Both the position numbers and the translations under genes were made by a program. Positions 35,897 to 43,976 of a stretch of 64,000 bases of DNA are shown piece by piece. Each line of letters begins with the position of its first letter. Position 1 is the first letter of the stretch. The notes beneath the pieces are model-generated. The model did not search any database. It was not told the origin of the DNA and was given only the letters and a program-made list of their open reading frames with translations. The DNA comes from Cognatiyoonia koreensis (GTDB taxonomy: Bacteria > Pseudomonadota > Alphaproteobacteria > Rhodobacterales > Rhodobacteraceae): contig NZ_FOIZ01000001.1 of NCBI RefSeq assembly GCF_900109295.1, positions 2,294,001-2,358,000 on the forward strand. The letters are read 5' to 3'.

Positions 35897-36742
35897 ATGA
35901 AACTGGTACGCTACGGAGAGTCGGGCGCAGAAAAGCCCGGACTGATGGATGGTGACACGCTGCGCGACCTGTCGGGTCATGTGGATGACATCACTGGCGC
36001 AATGCTGGACGCTGCAACGCTGGACAAGCTGCGCGCGATTGACCCAAGCACCCTGCCAGTTGTCAGCGGTAGTCCTCGTATCGGTGCCTGCATCGGCGGC
36101 ATTGGCAAATTCCTCTGCATCGGCCTGAACTACTCTGACCACGCCGCCGAACAAGGCTTGCCAATCCCGGCTCACCCAATTCTTTTCTTCAAGGCCAACT
36201 CCGCAATTGTCGGCCCAAATGATGATGTCGTCATGCCGCGTGGTTCAAAACGATCAGACTGGGAGGTCGAGTTGGGTGTCGTGATCGGCAAGACCGCCAA
36301 ATATGTGTCCGAGGACGATGCACTGAACCATGTTGCCGGATATTGTATCGTTAACGATGTGTCAGAGCGCGAGTTTCAGCAGAACCTGACCGGACAATGG
36401 ACGAAAGGGAAATCTTGCGACACTTTCGGACCAACTGGCCCCTACCTCGTGACCCGCGACGAAGTCGCTGATCCTCAAAACCTTGATATGTCGCTACATG
36501 TGAACGGCAAGCAAATGCAGGTCGGTAACACTGCAACAATGATATTCTCGGTCGCGCAGATCATCTCGCACCTATCCCAATTGTTCACACTGCATCCGGG
36601 CGACGTCATCTCAACAGGGACACCTCCGGGTGTGGGCGATGGTATGAAACCTGATCCAGTTTATCTGAAGGTCGGCGACGTCATGGAACTGACAATCGAC
36701 GGACTGGGCAAACAAAGGCAGGAGGTTCGCCAAGATGCCTGA
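35897..36742 (+). CDS. FAH-family hydrolase (2,4-diketo-3-deoxy-fuconate hydrolase-like)
   Basis: The 281-residue fumarylacetoacetate hydrolase-fold enzyme shows GLNYSDHAAE (about residues 76-85), FFKANSAIVGP, the metal ligands in DWEVELGVVIG (about 118-128) and STGTPPGVGDGMKP. This subgroup is often labelled ureidoglycolate lyase but includes L-2,4-diketo-3-deoxyrhamnonate/fuconate hydrolase, releasing pyruvate and a hydroxyacid. The SDR two genes upstream can supply the diketo acid. A true ureidoglycolate lyase (AllA) is present elsewhere (58155), which argues against that label here. Confidence 0.8.
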   Translation: MKLVRYGESGAEKPGLMDGDTLRDLSGHVDDITGAMLDAATLDKLRAIDPSTLPVVSGSPRIGACIGGIGKFLCIGLNYSDHAAEQGLPIPAHPILFFKANSAIVGPNDDVVMPRGSKRSDWEVELGVVIGKTAKYVSEDDALNHVAGYCIVNDVSEREFQQNLTGQWTKGKSCDTFGPTGPYLVTRDEVADPQNLDMSLHVNGKQMQVGNTATMIFSVAQIISHLSQLFTLHPGDVISTGTPPGVGDGMKPDPVYLKVGDVMELTIDGLGKQRQEVRQDA

Positions 36743-37664
36743 TCTTTTGCTGATCGGCGGCGCGACCGACACCATGATCGCGCGCATGGCCGAGAAATTC
36801 ACGATCCATAAACTTTCGGACGGCAACTATCCCGCAGAAAAAATCACACATGTCTGTACGAACGGGCATGACGGTGTAAAGCCCGAGATCATGGCAGATC
36901 TGCCTAGTCTCAAGCTCATCTCTTGCTACGGTGTGGGCTACGACGCCATCGACACAACAGAAGCGGTCAGACGCGGTATCGTTGTCACACATACCCCTAA
37001 TGTGCTGAACGCCGAAGTCGCGACCACGGCAGTCTTGTTAATGCTGGCTTGCTACCGTGAATTGCTGCGCGACGATGCCCATGTACGGTCAGGCAATTGG
37101 GAAGTGAACGGTAACGCCCCCCTCACCCGCTCTGCCGATAATCAGACTGTCGGCATTCTTGGCCTTGGCCGCATTGGTCAGGCAATCGCCGACAAGCTGG
37201 CACCGTGGAATCCGACGATCGTTTATCATACACGCACCAAGAAAGACGTGGCATACAAGTACTACGATGACCTTAAAGCGATGGCAGCAGACTGCGATGT
37301 ACTGATTTGCATCACGCCAGGCGGCCCTTCGACCAACAAGATCGTCAACGCAGACGTGCTAGAGGCTCTCGGGCCTCAGGGAACACTGATCAATGTCTCG
37401 CGCGGATCGGTAGTGGATGAAGCCGCCCTGATCACTGCATTGCAAACGGGCAAACTCGGATGGGCCGGGCTGGACGTATTCGAACAGGAACCGCATGTGC
37501 CACAAGCGCTACGGGATATGCCAAACACGGTGCTCTTGCCACATGTCGGCAGTGCCACGATCGAAACGCGGGCTGCCATGGGTGCGCTGACAGTGGATAA
37601 TTTGCTGCAACATCTGGAAAACGGCACCGTGATAAGCCCGGTTCCAGAGTGTGCGGACATGTAG
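36735..37664 (+). CDS. D-2-hydroxyacid dehydrogenase (GhrB/hydroxypyruvate reductase-like)
   Basis: The 309-residue protein has ILGLGRIGQAIADKL (about residues 136-150), INVSRGSVVDEAAL with the substrate Arg (about 226) and LLPHVGSAT with the catalytic His (about 277). It reduces glyoxylate, hydroxypyruvate or a related oxo acid, or oxidises the lactate/glycolate released by the FAH step. It overlaps the FAH gene by 8 nt. The start ATG is inside GCCAAGATGCC, preceded by AGGAGG, an excellent ribosome-binding site. Confidence 0.82.
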   Translation: MPDLLLIGGATDTMIARMAEKFTIHKLSDGNYPAEKITHVCTNGHDGVKPEIMADLPSLKLISCYGVGYDAIDTTEAVRRGIVVTHTPNVLNAEVATTAVLLMLACYRELLRDDAHVRSGNWEVNGNAPLTRSADNQTVGILGLGRIGQAIADKLAPWNPTIVYHTRTKKDVAYKYYDDLKAMAADCDVLICITPGGPSTNKIVNADVLEALGPQGTLINVSRGSVVDEAALITALQTGKLGWAGLDVFEQEPHVPQALRDMPNTVLLPHVGSATIETRAAMGALTVDNLLQHLENGTVISPVPECADM

Positions 37665-37667
37665 AAC

Positions 37668-38759
37668 ATGGCGAGAATCACAGATGTGACCGCACGCTTG
37701 TTCGCAGTGCCCCTCGATGAGGTTCTAGTGGACGCCAAGCACGGTGATCACACCCATTTCCATCTGATCACTGCGACCGTTACGCTTGACGACGGACGCT
37801 CTGGCACAGGCTATACTTACAACGGCGGGCGCGGCGGGCATGCGACGGCTGCAATGATCACCCATGATCTGGCCCCGTTTTTGATCGGTAAGGACGCGCG
37901 TGGCGTCGAAGCACTGAATGATGCGATGCAATGGCATGTCCACTACGTTGGGCGCGGTGGTATCGCGAGCTTCGCGATTTCCGCTGTTGATATCGCCTTG
38001 TGGGATCTGCGCTGTAAGACATTGGATCAACCGCTTTGGCAGGTTGCTGGCGGTGCGGCAAAAACCTGCAAGGCCTATGGCGGCGGCATTGATCTCGGCT
38101 ATCCGCTGCCCAAGTTGTTGGCCCACGTCCAAAGCTACATTGATGCGGGGCTAAATGGCGTGAAGATCAAGATCGGCCAGCCCGATATGGCCGATGATAT
38201 TGAACGTATTCGTAGGGTCCGCCAGCAAATCGGACCGGATGCGGCCTTTATGATTGATGCCAACTATTCACTGACGCGGGACGAAGCGATCAAACTTGCC
38301 TTGGCCGTGAAAGATCAGAACATCACATGGTTCGAAGAACCTATCATACCAGACGACTACGATGGGTATGCCGCAATCTCTGCTGCGACGGGTACTGCCG
38401 TGGCTCAAGGGGAAAACCTCCACACAATTCACGAATTCGAACTGGCACTGGCGCAGGGCGACCTTGGGTTCATCCAACCCGACGCGTCTAACTGCGGCGG
38501 GATCACGGGCTGGTTGCAGGTGGCAGAACTTTCGCGCAAAACCGCTGTGCCGGTCTGTTCACATGGAATGCAGGAATTGCATGTGTCACTGGTATCTTCG
38601 CAAAAGCATGGCGGCTGGCTGGAAGTACACAGCTTTCCAATTGATCGCTACACAACGCGACCGCTGGTCATCGAAGAACATCGTGCGGTGGCACCGGGCA
38701 CACCCGGTATCGGCGTCACGTTTGACTGGGCCAAGCTCGCACCTTTCGAGGTTGCTTGA
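37668..38759 (+). CDS. enolase-superfamily (mandelate racemase-like) sugar-acid dehydratase
   Basis: The 363-residue protein has a KIKIG motif (about residues 165-169, the KxK base pair), metal ligands MIDANYS (about 195), [10 protein letters not shown] (about 223) and GENLHTI (about 248), and a late [10 protein letters not shown] with the general-base His (about 299). The [12 protein letters not shown] stretch resembles L-talarate/galactarate dehydratases. It would dehydrate or epimerise an acid sugar. It starts 3 nt after the previous stop and overlaps the LysE-type start. Confidence 0.8.
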   Translation: MARITDVTARLFAVPLDEVLVDAKHGDHTHFHLITATVTLDDGRSGTGYTYNGGRGGHATAAMITHDLAPFLIGKDARGVEALNDAMQWHVHYVGRGGIASFAISAVDIALWDLRCKTLDQPLWQVAGGAAKTCKAYGGGIDLGYPLPKLLAHVQSYIDAGLNGVKIKIGQPDMADDIERIRRVRQQIGPDAAFMIDANYSLTRDEAIKLALAVKDQNITWFEEPIIPDDYDGYAAISAATGTAVAQGENLHTIHEFELALAQGDLGFIQPDASNCGGITGWLQVAELSRKTAVPVCSHGMQELHVSLVSSQKHGGWLEVHSFPIDRYTTRPLVIEEHRAVAPGTPGIGVTFDWAKLAPFEVA

Positions 38760-39349
38760 TGCTGGCCTTTGCGGCAGCCGTATTCTTTCTGATCGTCACA
38801 CCGGGTCCGGGTGTTCTGTCGACGGCAGGGGTTGGTGCCGCCTACGGCTATCGCAATGGACTTGCCTATGTAGCCGGACTGTTCGTTGGCAACAATCTGG
38901 TCGCGCTGCTTGTTATATCAGGCGTTGCAGCCATGGCTCTGGCGATGCCTTGGTTGCGCACAGCTTTGCTAATTGCATCCCTTGCCTATTTGCTCTGGCT
39001 CGCATGGCGCATCGCAAGCGCCGGAGCAAGGATCGGTTTCGTCGAAGCCAGCACACCGCTTGGCTTCTGGAACGGCCTTGCGCTGCAACCGATCAATCCG
39101 AAAGCATACGTCGTGGGCACCACGCTGTTTTCGGGCTTTGCATTTATGCCTGACAACATCTGGCTCGAAACGATTATCAAGCTGTTGATCATGAACCTAA
39201 TCTGGGTGCCGTTGCATCTCGGCTGGCTGGGTGCGGGTGTCAGTCTGCGCCGCCTTGATCTCAGCGCGCGAACGCAGCGGGTCGTCAATATCGGGATGGC
39301 CCTGTCGATGCTGGTCGCTGTTGGACTTGCGCTCTTTTCACAGACCTAA
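38759..39349 (+). CDS. LysE/RhtB-family exporter
   Basis: The 196-residue membrane protein has about five to six helices and begins with FFLIVTPGPGVLS, the family signature (about residues 9-22). WLAWRIASAG and the mid GLALQPINPKA are also typical. The ATG at 38759 shares its A with the stop of the dehydratase gene (TGATG); a TTG one codon earlier is possible. It may export a metabolite of the sugar-acid operon. Its stop overlaps the convergent idnO-like stop. Confidence 0.82.
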   Translation: MLAFAAAVFFLIVTPGPGVLSTAGVGAAYGYRNGLAYVAGLFVGNNLVALLVISGVAAMALAMPWLRTALLIASLAYLLWLAWRIASAGARIGFVEASTPLGFWNGLALQPINPKAYVVGTTLFSGFAFMPDNIWLETIIKLLIMNLIWVPLHLGWLGAGVSLRRLDLSARTQRVVNIGMALSMLVAVGLALFSQT

Positions 39350-40104
39350 AGCGATGCGGTAATCCCACCATCAACGTACAACGTATGACCGTTGACAAAA
39401 CTCGATGCCGCCGAAGACAAGAACACCGCCGCACCCACCAATTCTTCGACCTTACCCCAGCGCCCTGCCGGCGTGCGCTTGGCCAACCAATCTGAAAACG
39501 TGGGGTCCGCCACCAGTGCCGCGTTAAGCGGCGTGTCGAAATAACCCGGTGCAATGGCGTTACACTGAAGCCCATATTTCGCCCAATCCGTCGCCATCCC
39601 TTTGGTCAGATTGCCCACCGCCCCTTTCGTCGCCGTATATGGGGCGATGCCCGGGCGCGCGAGGGATGTTTGCACACTTGCGATGTTGATGATCTTTCCG
39701 CGTCCGCGTTCGATCATGTGTCGCGCAACGGCCTGACCCACATGGAATACGCTGGCGATATTGGTTTGCAAAAGCCGCTCAAACGCATCAGCAGGAAAAT
39801 CCTGCAGTTCACCGCGGTGCTGCATTCCGGCGTTGTTGATCAGCACGTCTATCGGGCCGATTGTCTTTTCGAAATCATCCACCGCCGCACGAACGGCAAC
39901 GTGATCTGTTACATCAAAGGCAAGCACATGGGCGGTGCCACCAAGTTCCTTGGCGGCGTTTTCGAGCTTGGACGCATTGCGCCCGTTCAAAATGATCTCT
40001 GCCCCCGCAGCGGCCATGCCCTGAGCCAAAGCAAATCCGATCCCCTGACTTGATCCTGTGATCAGAACACGCAGACCCGTCAGGTCAAAAAGAGAGAGGC
40101 TCAT
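39346..40104 (-). CDS. idnO: SDR resembling 5-keto-D-gluconate reductase (IdnO)
   Basis: The 252-residue SDR begins FDLTGLRVLITGSSQGIGFA (glycine motif about residues 16-23), with NNAGMQHRG (about 91) and YTATK (about 157). The pattern NAGMQHRGxLxDFP and WAKYGLQCNAIAPGYFDT is characteristic of gluconate 5-dehydrogenases. It interconverts 5-keto-gluconate and D-gluconate. It is divergent from an IdnD-like dehydrogenase, giving a two-step L-idonate to D-gluconate route. No copy of the GntR operator is in the 74-bp intergenic region, so it may be separately regulated. Confidence 0.8.
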   Translation of the reverse strand: MSLSLFDLTGLRVLITGSSQGIGFALAQGMAAAGAEIILNGRNASKLENAAKELGGTAHVLAFDVTDHVAVRAAVDDFEKTIGPIDVLINNAGMQHRGELQDFPADAFERLLQTNIASVFHVGQAVARHMIERGRGKIINIASVQTSLARPGIAPYTATKGAVGNLTKGMATDWAKYGLQCNAIAPGYFDTPLNAALVADPTFSDWLAKRTPAGRWGKVEELVGAAVFLSSAASSFVNGHTLYVDGGITASL

Positions 40105-40178
40105 GCTAATTTCCTTTGGTGCTTTTGACCAAGTATCGTTAGCTTCCGTTGGATTGTATAGTTGAAAGCGGAAAAGTC

Positions 40179-41237
40179 ATGCGGGCAATCGTCATTCATG
40201 GAGCACAGGATTTACGCATCGAACCTCAGAAAGCAGTAGCGGATCCCGGCCCGGGCGAAGTCCTGGTCGATGTTGCCATGGGTGGCATCTGCGGATCAGA
40301 CTTGCACTATTACAATCACGGTGGATTTGGTGCCGTGCGTCTGCGCGAACCTATGGTGCTTGGGCACGAGGTGTCGGGTCGGATTGCGGCACTTGGTTCC
40401 GACGCAAGCGATCTGTCCATCGGTCAACTTGTCGCCGTGTCACCCTCAAGGCCGTGCCGTGCATGCCAATTCTGTTTGCGCGGTCAGCCAAACCACTGCG
40501 AGAACATGCGCTTTTACGGCAGCGCGATGCCCTTTCCACATATTCAAGGCGCTTTTCGACAGCAGTTGCTCGCTCAAGCAAGCCAATGCGTGCCAGCGGA
40601 TGGGCTAAGCCCAGAGGTTGCCGCGATGGCCGAACCTCTCGCAGTTTGCTTGCACGCTTTACGCCAGGCAGGTGATCTGGTCGGCAAAACCGTTTTGGTG
40701 ACCGGATGCGGACCGATCGGAGCACTAACGATACTGGCAGCGCGGCGTGCGGGTGCAGAGCGGATTATCGCAACAGACCTGTCGGCTTTCACTTTGGACG
40801 TGGCCTCTCAGTGCGGCGCAGACGTGGCGCTGAACCTTGCAAAGGATTCCGACGCGCTTACTCCGTTCACTGCCGGAAAAGGACAAGTAGACGTGCATTT
40901 TGAATGTTCAGGTGCCCCAGCGGCACTGGCGACTGGCATCAGCGCGCTGCGGCCGCAAGGCACATTGATACAGCTTGGCATGGGCGGCGATATGACTGTC
41001 CCGATGCAAGCGATCACAGCAAAAGAACTGACCGTTCGCGGCTCATTCAGGTTTCACAGCGAATTCGCGACTGCCGTGGCAATGCTGCAGACAGGACTGA
41101 TTGATGTCAGCCCGCTCATCACGCACCAATTCGATCTGGATCACGCCATTGAAGCCTTTGAAATGGCGAAAGACCGGACTCAGGCCATGAAGGTCCACAT
41201 CGCGTTTTCCGAGACGCATCGAAAGCCGGTGGTTTGA
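40179..41237 (+). CDS. idnD: L-idonate 5-dehydrogenase-like zinc alcohol dehydrogenase
   Basis: The 352-residue medium-chain dehydrogenase has catalytic zinc ligands in GGICGSDLHYYNHGG (about residues 38-52) and LGHEVSG (about 67), structural zinc cysteines in CRACQFCLRGQPNHC (about 98-112), and the cofactor motif TGCGPIGAL (about 177-185). GSDLHYYNHGGFGxVRLREP is close to L-idonate 5-dehydrogenase. The ATG at 40179 is preferred over 40149. It pairs with the divergent IdnO-like gene. Other polyol substrates (threonine, sorbitol type) are less likely. Confidence 0.8.
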   Translation: MRAIVIHGAQDLRIEPQKAVADPGPGEVLVDVAMGGICGSDLHYYNHGGFGAVRLREPMVLGHEVSGRIAALGSDASDLSIGQLVAVSPSRPCRACQFCLRGQPNHCENMRFYGSAMPFPHIQGAFRQQLLAQASQCVPADGLSPEVAAMAEPLAVCLHALRQAGDLVGKTVLVTGCGPIGALTILAARRAGAERIIATDLSAFTLDVASQCGADVALNLAKDSDALTPFTAGKGQVDVHFECSGAPAALATGISALRPQGTLIQLGMGGDMTVPMQAITAKELTVRGSFRFHSEFATAVAMLQTGLIDVSPLITHQFDLDHAIEAFEMAKDRTQAMKVHIAFSETHRKPVV

Positions 41238-41362
41238 ATGTTCGCGTTCTTGTCCGCGTCGCCAAAAAGCTGACGATCGGACGATTGAAAATTCCGTCAA
41301 AAAAGCCGTCCATAACACAGCAACATTTGCTAACAAGACGGCTATGCGTCAGTTTGTGACCT

Positions 41363-42502
41363 ATGACTATCCTCGAAGCAAATCACGATGCTTTCCTTGT
41401 CGTCATGTCCTGTATCGTCGCACTCGTTGCGGGGTTCACCGGGCTGTCGCTGACCCGTGATTTGTCCCGCAAACCGATCCTGCAAAGACAGATTTCCATT
41501 GCACTTGCTGCAATCGCCCTAGGCGGCGGCATCTGGTCGATGCATTTCGTGGCAATGTTGGGCTTGGACCTGCCCATCTTGTTCTACTACGACGCGGCCA
41601 TCACGTTGGTTTCTGCACTTACCGCCATTCTCATTGTTGGAGCAGCACTCGTTCTGCTGCACTTCGTGGAACGGACACCGCGCGTAATCAATGCGGCTGG
41701 CGCCATTGTCGGCGTCGGCATCCTCGGGATGCATTATATCGGCATGGCAGGTCTACAGCTTTGCCGTGCGATCTATACGCCGCTCGGGCTTGTCTTCTCG
41801 TCAGTTGTGGCAATCTTTCTTTGCATCATCGCATTCCGAATCGCCTACGGGCGCCGCGAAAATCGCAATATCTTCCTCGGGACGATCTGCTTCGCAGTTG
41901 CGGTCTGTTCTGTTCATTTTCTGGCCATGGCGGGCACGCGGTTTGTCGCTGAACCAAGCCTCAGCGAATTTGGCCCGACAATGAGTAACGAAGTCTTGGC
42001 GCTGGGCGTGATCTTTACCAGCTTCATCATCTTCGGCACGTTCTTGTGGGTCAGCGTCACGTACCTGGTCGGAAACGTGTCGACCCCGGACGCAGAGATG
42101 CCAGACGCTGAGGCCGAGATACCAGACACTGCTTCCCTTCCACTTCAAGGTCTGCAGATTCCTTGCGAACGGGACGGCACACGCATTTTCATCTCACCAG
42201 CGGATGTCGCATTGGTGCGCGCCGACGGACACTATACGCAGGTCTATACCGAACAAGACCGGCTGTTCTGTGTCTGGCCAATCACAGAAGCGACAAAGCG
42301 GCTGGTTTCGACCGGCTTTCTTCAGACGCATCGAAGCTACCTCGTCAATCCGCACAAGGTCTCGCGGTTTGAACGACAGAAAGACAAAGGGCGCTGCATC
42401 TTTGCAATGGACGACCTACCACCCGCCCCGGTCAGTCGATCCAAGCTGAAACTTGTTCAGGATGCCCTCAGCGCGCAGCCTGGCGCAGTTCATGCGAACT
42501 GA
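41363..42502 (+). CDS. coxC: CoxC-like MHYT-LytTR membrane regulator
   Basis: The 379-residue protein has an N-terminal MHYT sensor: seven predicted helices with three conserved motifs MHFVAM (about residue 60), MHYIGM (about 124) and VHFLAMAG (about 185), whose Met and His residues are proposed to bind copper. A LytTR DNA-binding domain follows (about 275-370; VRADGHYTQVYTE, then FLQTHRSYLVNPHKV). This architecture is that of CoxC and CoxH in CO-oxidising bacteria. It directly precedes coxM. CoxC is thought to sense CO or a related signal at the membrane and activate the structural genes. Codon 1 lacks a strong ribosome-binding site. Confidence 0.85.
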   Translation: MTILEANHDAFLVVMSCIVALVAGFTGLSLTRDLSRKPILQRQISIALAAIALGGGIWSMHFVAMLGLDLPILFYYDAAITLVSALTAILIVGAALVLLHFVERTPRVINAAGAIVGVGILGMHYIGMAGLQLCRAIYTPLGLVFSSVVAIFLCIIAFRIAYGRRENRNIFLGTICFAVAVCSVHFLAMAGTRFVAEPSLSEFGPTMSNEVLALGVIFTSFIIFGTFLWVSVTYLVGNVSTPDAEMPDAEAEIPDTASLPLQGLQIPCERDGTRIFISPADVALVRADGHYTQVYTEQDRLFCVWPITEATKRLVSTGFLQTHRSYLVNPHKVSRFERQKDKGRCIFAMDDLPPAPVSRSKLKLVQDALSAQPGAVHAN

Positions 42503-42514
42503 AGCGCAGTTCGT
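42485..42514 (+). promoter_or_regulatory. LytTR-type 9-bp direct repeat before coxM
   Basis: GCAGTTCAT (42485-42493) and GCAGTTCGT (42506-42514) are separated by 12 bp. Each agrees with the LytTR consensus [TA][AC][CA]GTTN[AG][TG] at eight of nine positions and the spacing is as expected. The pair overlaps the coxC stop codon, about 100 bp before coxM. It is a candidate site for CoxC. Confidence 0.6.
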
Positions 42515-42614
42515 GCATTACCTCTGTATTTGATGACATTTCGCAAGCGGTCGTATCCAGCCGCATGCAAGCTTTTCCCAAACGAGAACATTTGCTTTTT
42601 AGGGAGGAGAGCCG

Positions 42615-43469
42615 ATGATTCCAGCGGCATTCGAATATCACCGACCTCAAGACATGGCCGGGGTTCTGGCTGTTCTTGAAGAACATGGAGATGACGCACG
42701 CGTCATGGCGGGCGGTCACAGTCTGATCCCCATGATGAAGCTGCGTATGGCAGACGTACCCCATCTGATTGATCTGCAGGATGTCGATGGGATGTCGGAC
42801 ATCGAGATTGGCAGCGATGTCATACGGATCGGTGCGCTGGTGACGCAGTCCGATATCATCGACCACCAAGAACTTGGAACTGCCGCCCCGATCCTGCGCG
42901 AAGCCGCCTTGCAAATCGCCGATCCGCAGGTCCGCTACATGGGTACGGTCGGTGGCAACGTCGCGAACGGCGACCCCGGCAACGACATGCCAGGGCTGAT
43001 GCAATGTCTCGATGCGACATTCACCGTCGTTGGTCCTGACGGAGCGCGCGATATCCCAGCGCGGGAATTCTACGAAGCGGCGTATATGACAGCACGCGAG
43101 GATAACGAAGTCCTTACTGCCGTGACGATCCCACGCCCCTCTGGCGGCTATGCCTATGAAAAGCAAAAGCGCAAGATCGGTGACTATGCCACAGCAGCGG
43201 CAGCGGTTCAGATCACCAAAGATGGCGATACTTGCGCTTCTGCATCTGTCGCGATGACAAACCTGAGCGATACGCCGATCTTCTCCGAAGACGCTGGTGC
43301 AGCGCTTATCGGTACAACCCTCGATGACACGGCAATCAAGGCGGCAGTAGCCGCGATGCTGAACGACATCGACCCGACCGAGGACAATCGCGGCCCCGTC
43401 GCATTCAAGAAACACGTGGCTGGCGTCATCCTGCGCCGCGCGATCGAGCGCGCCTGGTCGCGCGCCTAA
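42615..43469 (+). CDS. coxM: carbon monoxide dehydrogenase medium (FAD) subunit
   Basis: The 284-residue flavoprotein subunit carries both FAD-binding signatures of CoxM: AGGHSLIPMMKLR (about residues 32-44) and TVGGNVANGDPGND (about 111-124). It takes electrons from CoxS after CO oxidation. AGGGAGGAG gives a strong ribosome-binding site. The order coxM-coxS-coxL is that of form I enzymes. Length matches the family. Confidence 0.93.
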   Translation: MIPAAFEYHRPQDMAGVLAVLEEHGDDARVMAGGHSLIPMMKLRMADVPHLIDLQDVDGMSDIEIGSDVIRIGALVTQSDIIDHQELGTAAPILREAALQIADPQVRYMGTVGGNVANGDPGNDMPGLMQCLDATFTVVGPDGARDIPAREFYEAAYMTAREDNEVLTAVTIPRPSGGYAYEKQKRKIGDYATAAAAVQITKDGDTCASASVAMTNLSDTPIFSEDAGAALIGTTLDDTAIKAAVAAMLNDIDPTEDNRGPVAFKKHVAGVILRRAIERAWSRA

Positions 43470-43481
43470 GGGAGGAAAAAG

Positions 43482-43976
43482 ATGTCAAAAAAGATGCACA
43501 TCAAGCTGAATGTGAACGGCAAGGACGAAGAATTTCTCGCAGAGCCACGCGAATTGCTGATCTACACGCTGCGCGAGCGGCTCAACATCACCGGCCCGCA
43601 TATCGGTTGCGAAACGTCGCACTGCGGAGCCTGCACGGTGACAATCGACGGGAAGTCGGTCAAGGCCTGCACGATGTTCGTGGCGCAGGCCAGCGGCAAG
43701 TCAGTGACGACCATCGAAGGGATCGGCGGTGCCGATGACCTGCACCCGCTGCAAAACGCATTCAAGGAACACCACGGATTGCAGTGCGGCTATTGCACAC
43801 CGGGGATGATCACCCGCGCGTCCAAGCTGCTGGAAGAAAGCCCCAACCCGACCGAAGAGGAAATCCGCTTTGGTATGGCCGGCAATATCTGCCGCTGCAC
43901 GGGTTATCAGAACATCATTAAATCTATTCAGGCCGCTGCGGCGGAAATGAATGCAGCCAAGGAGGCCGCGGAATGA
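43482..43976 (+). CDS. coxS: carbon monoxide dehydrogenase small (2Fe-2S) subunit
   Basis: The 164-residue iron-sulfur subunit has the plant-type cluster [12 protein letters not shown] with a fourth Cys in KACTMF (about residues 43-66), and the second cluster CGYCTPGM with CRCTGYQN (about 103-140). It wires the molybdenum centre in CoxL to FAD in CoxM. GGGAGGAAAAAG precedes the start. Its stop overlaps the coxL start (ATGA). Confidence 0.94.
   Translation: MSKKMHIKLNVNGKDEEFLAEPRELLIYTLRERLNITGPHIGCETSHCGACTVTIDGKSVKACTMFVAQASGKSVTTIEGIGGADDLHPLQNAFKEHHGLQCGYCTPGMITRASKLLEESPNPTEEEIRFGMAGNICRCTGYQNIIKSIQAAAAEMNAAKEAAE

Noticed and set aside
35897..36742. Annotation of the FAH protein as ureidoglycolate lyase
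   Set aside because: Context is sugar-acid breakdown, and a genuine AllA is at 58155.
40105..40178. TTGGT-N7-ACCAA between idnO and idnD as an eighth GntR operator
   Set aside because: The spacing differs from TGGTATACCA by five bases, so it is not the same site; it could be another regulator's half-sites.
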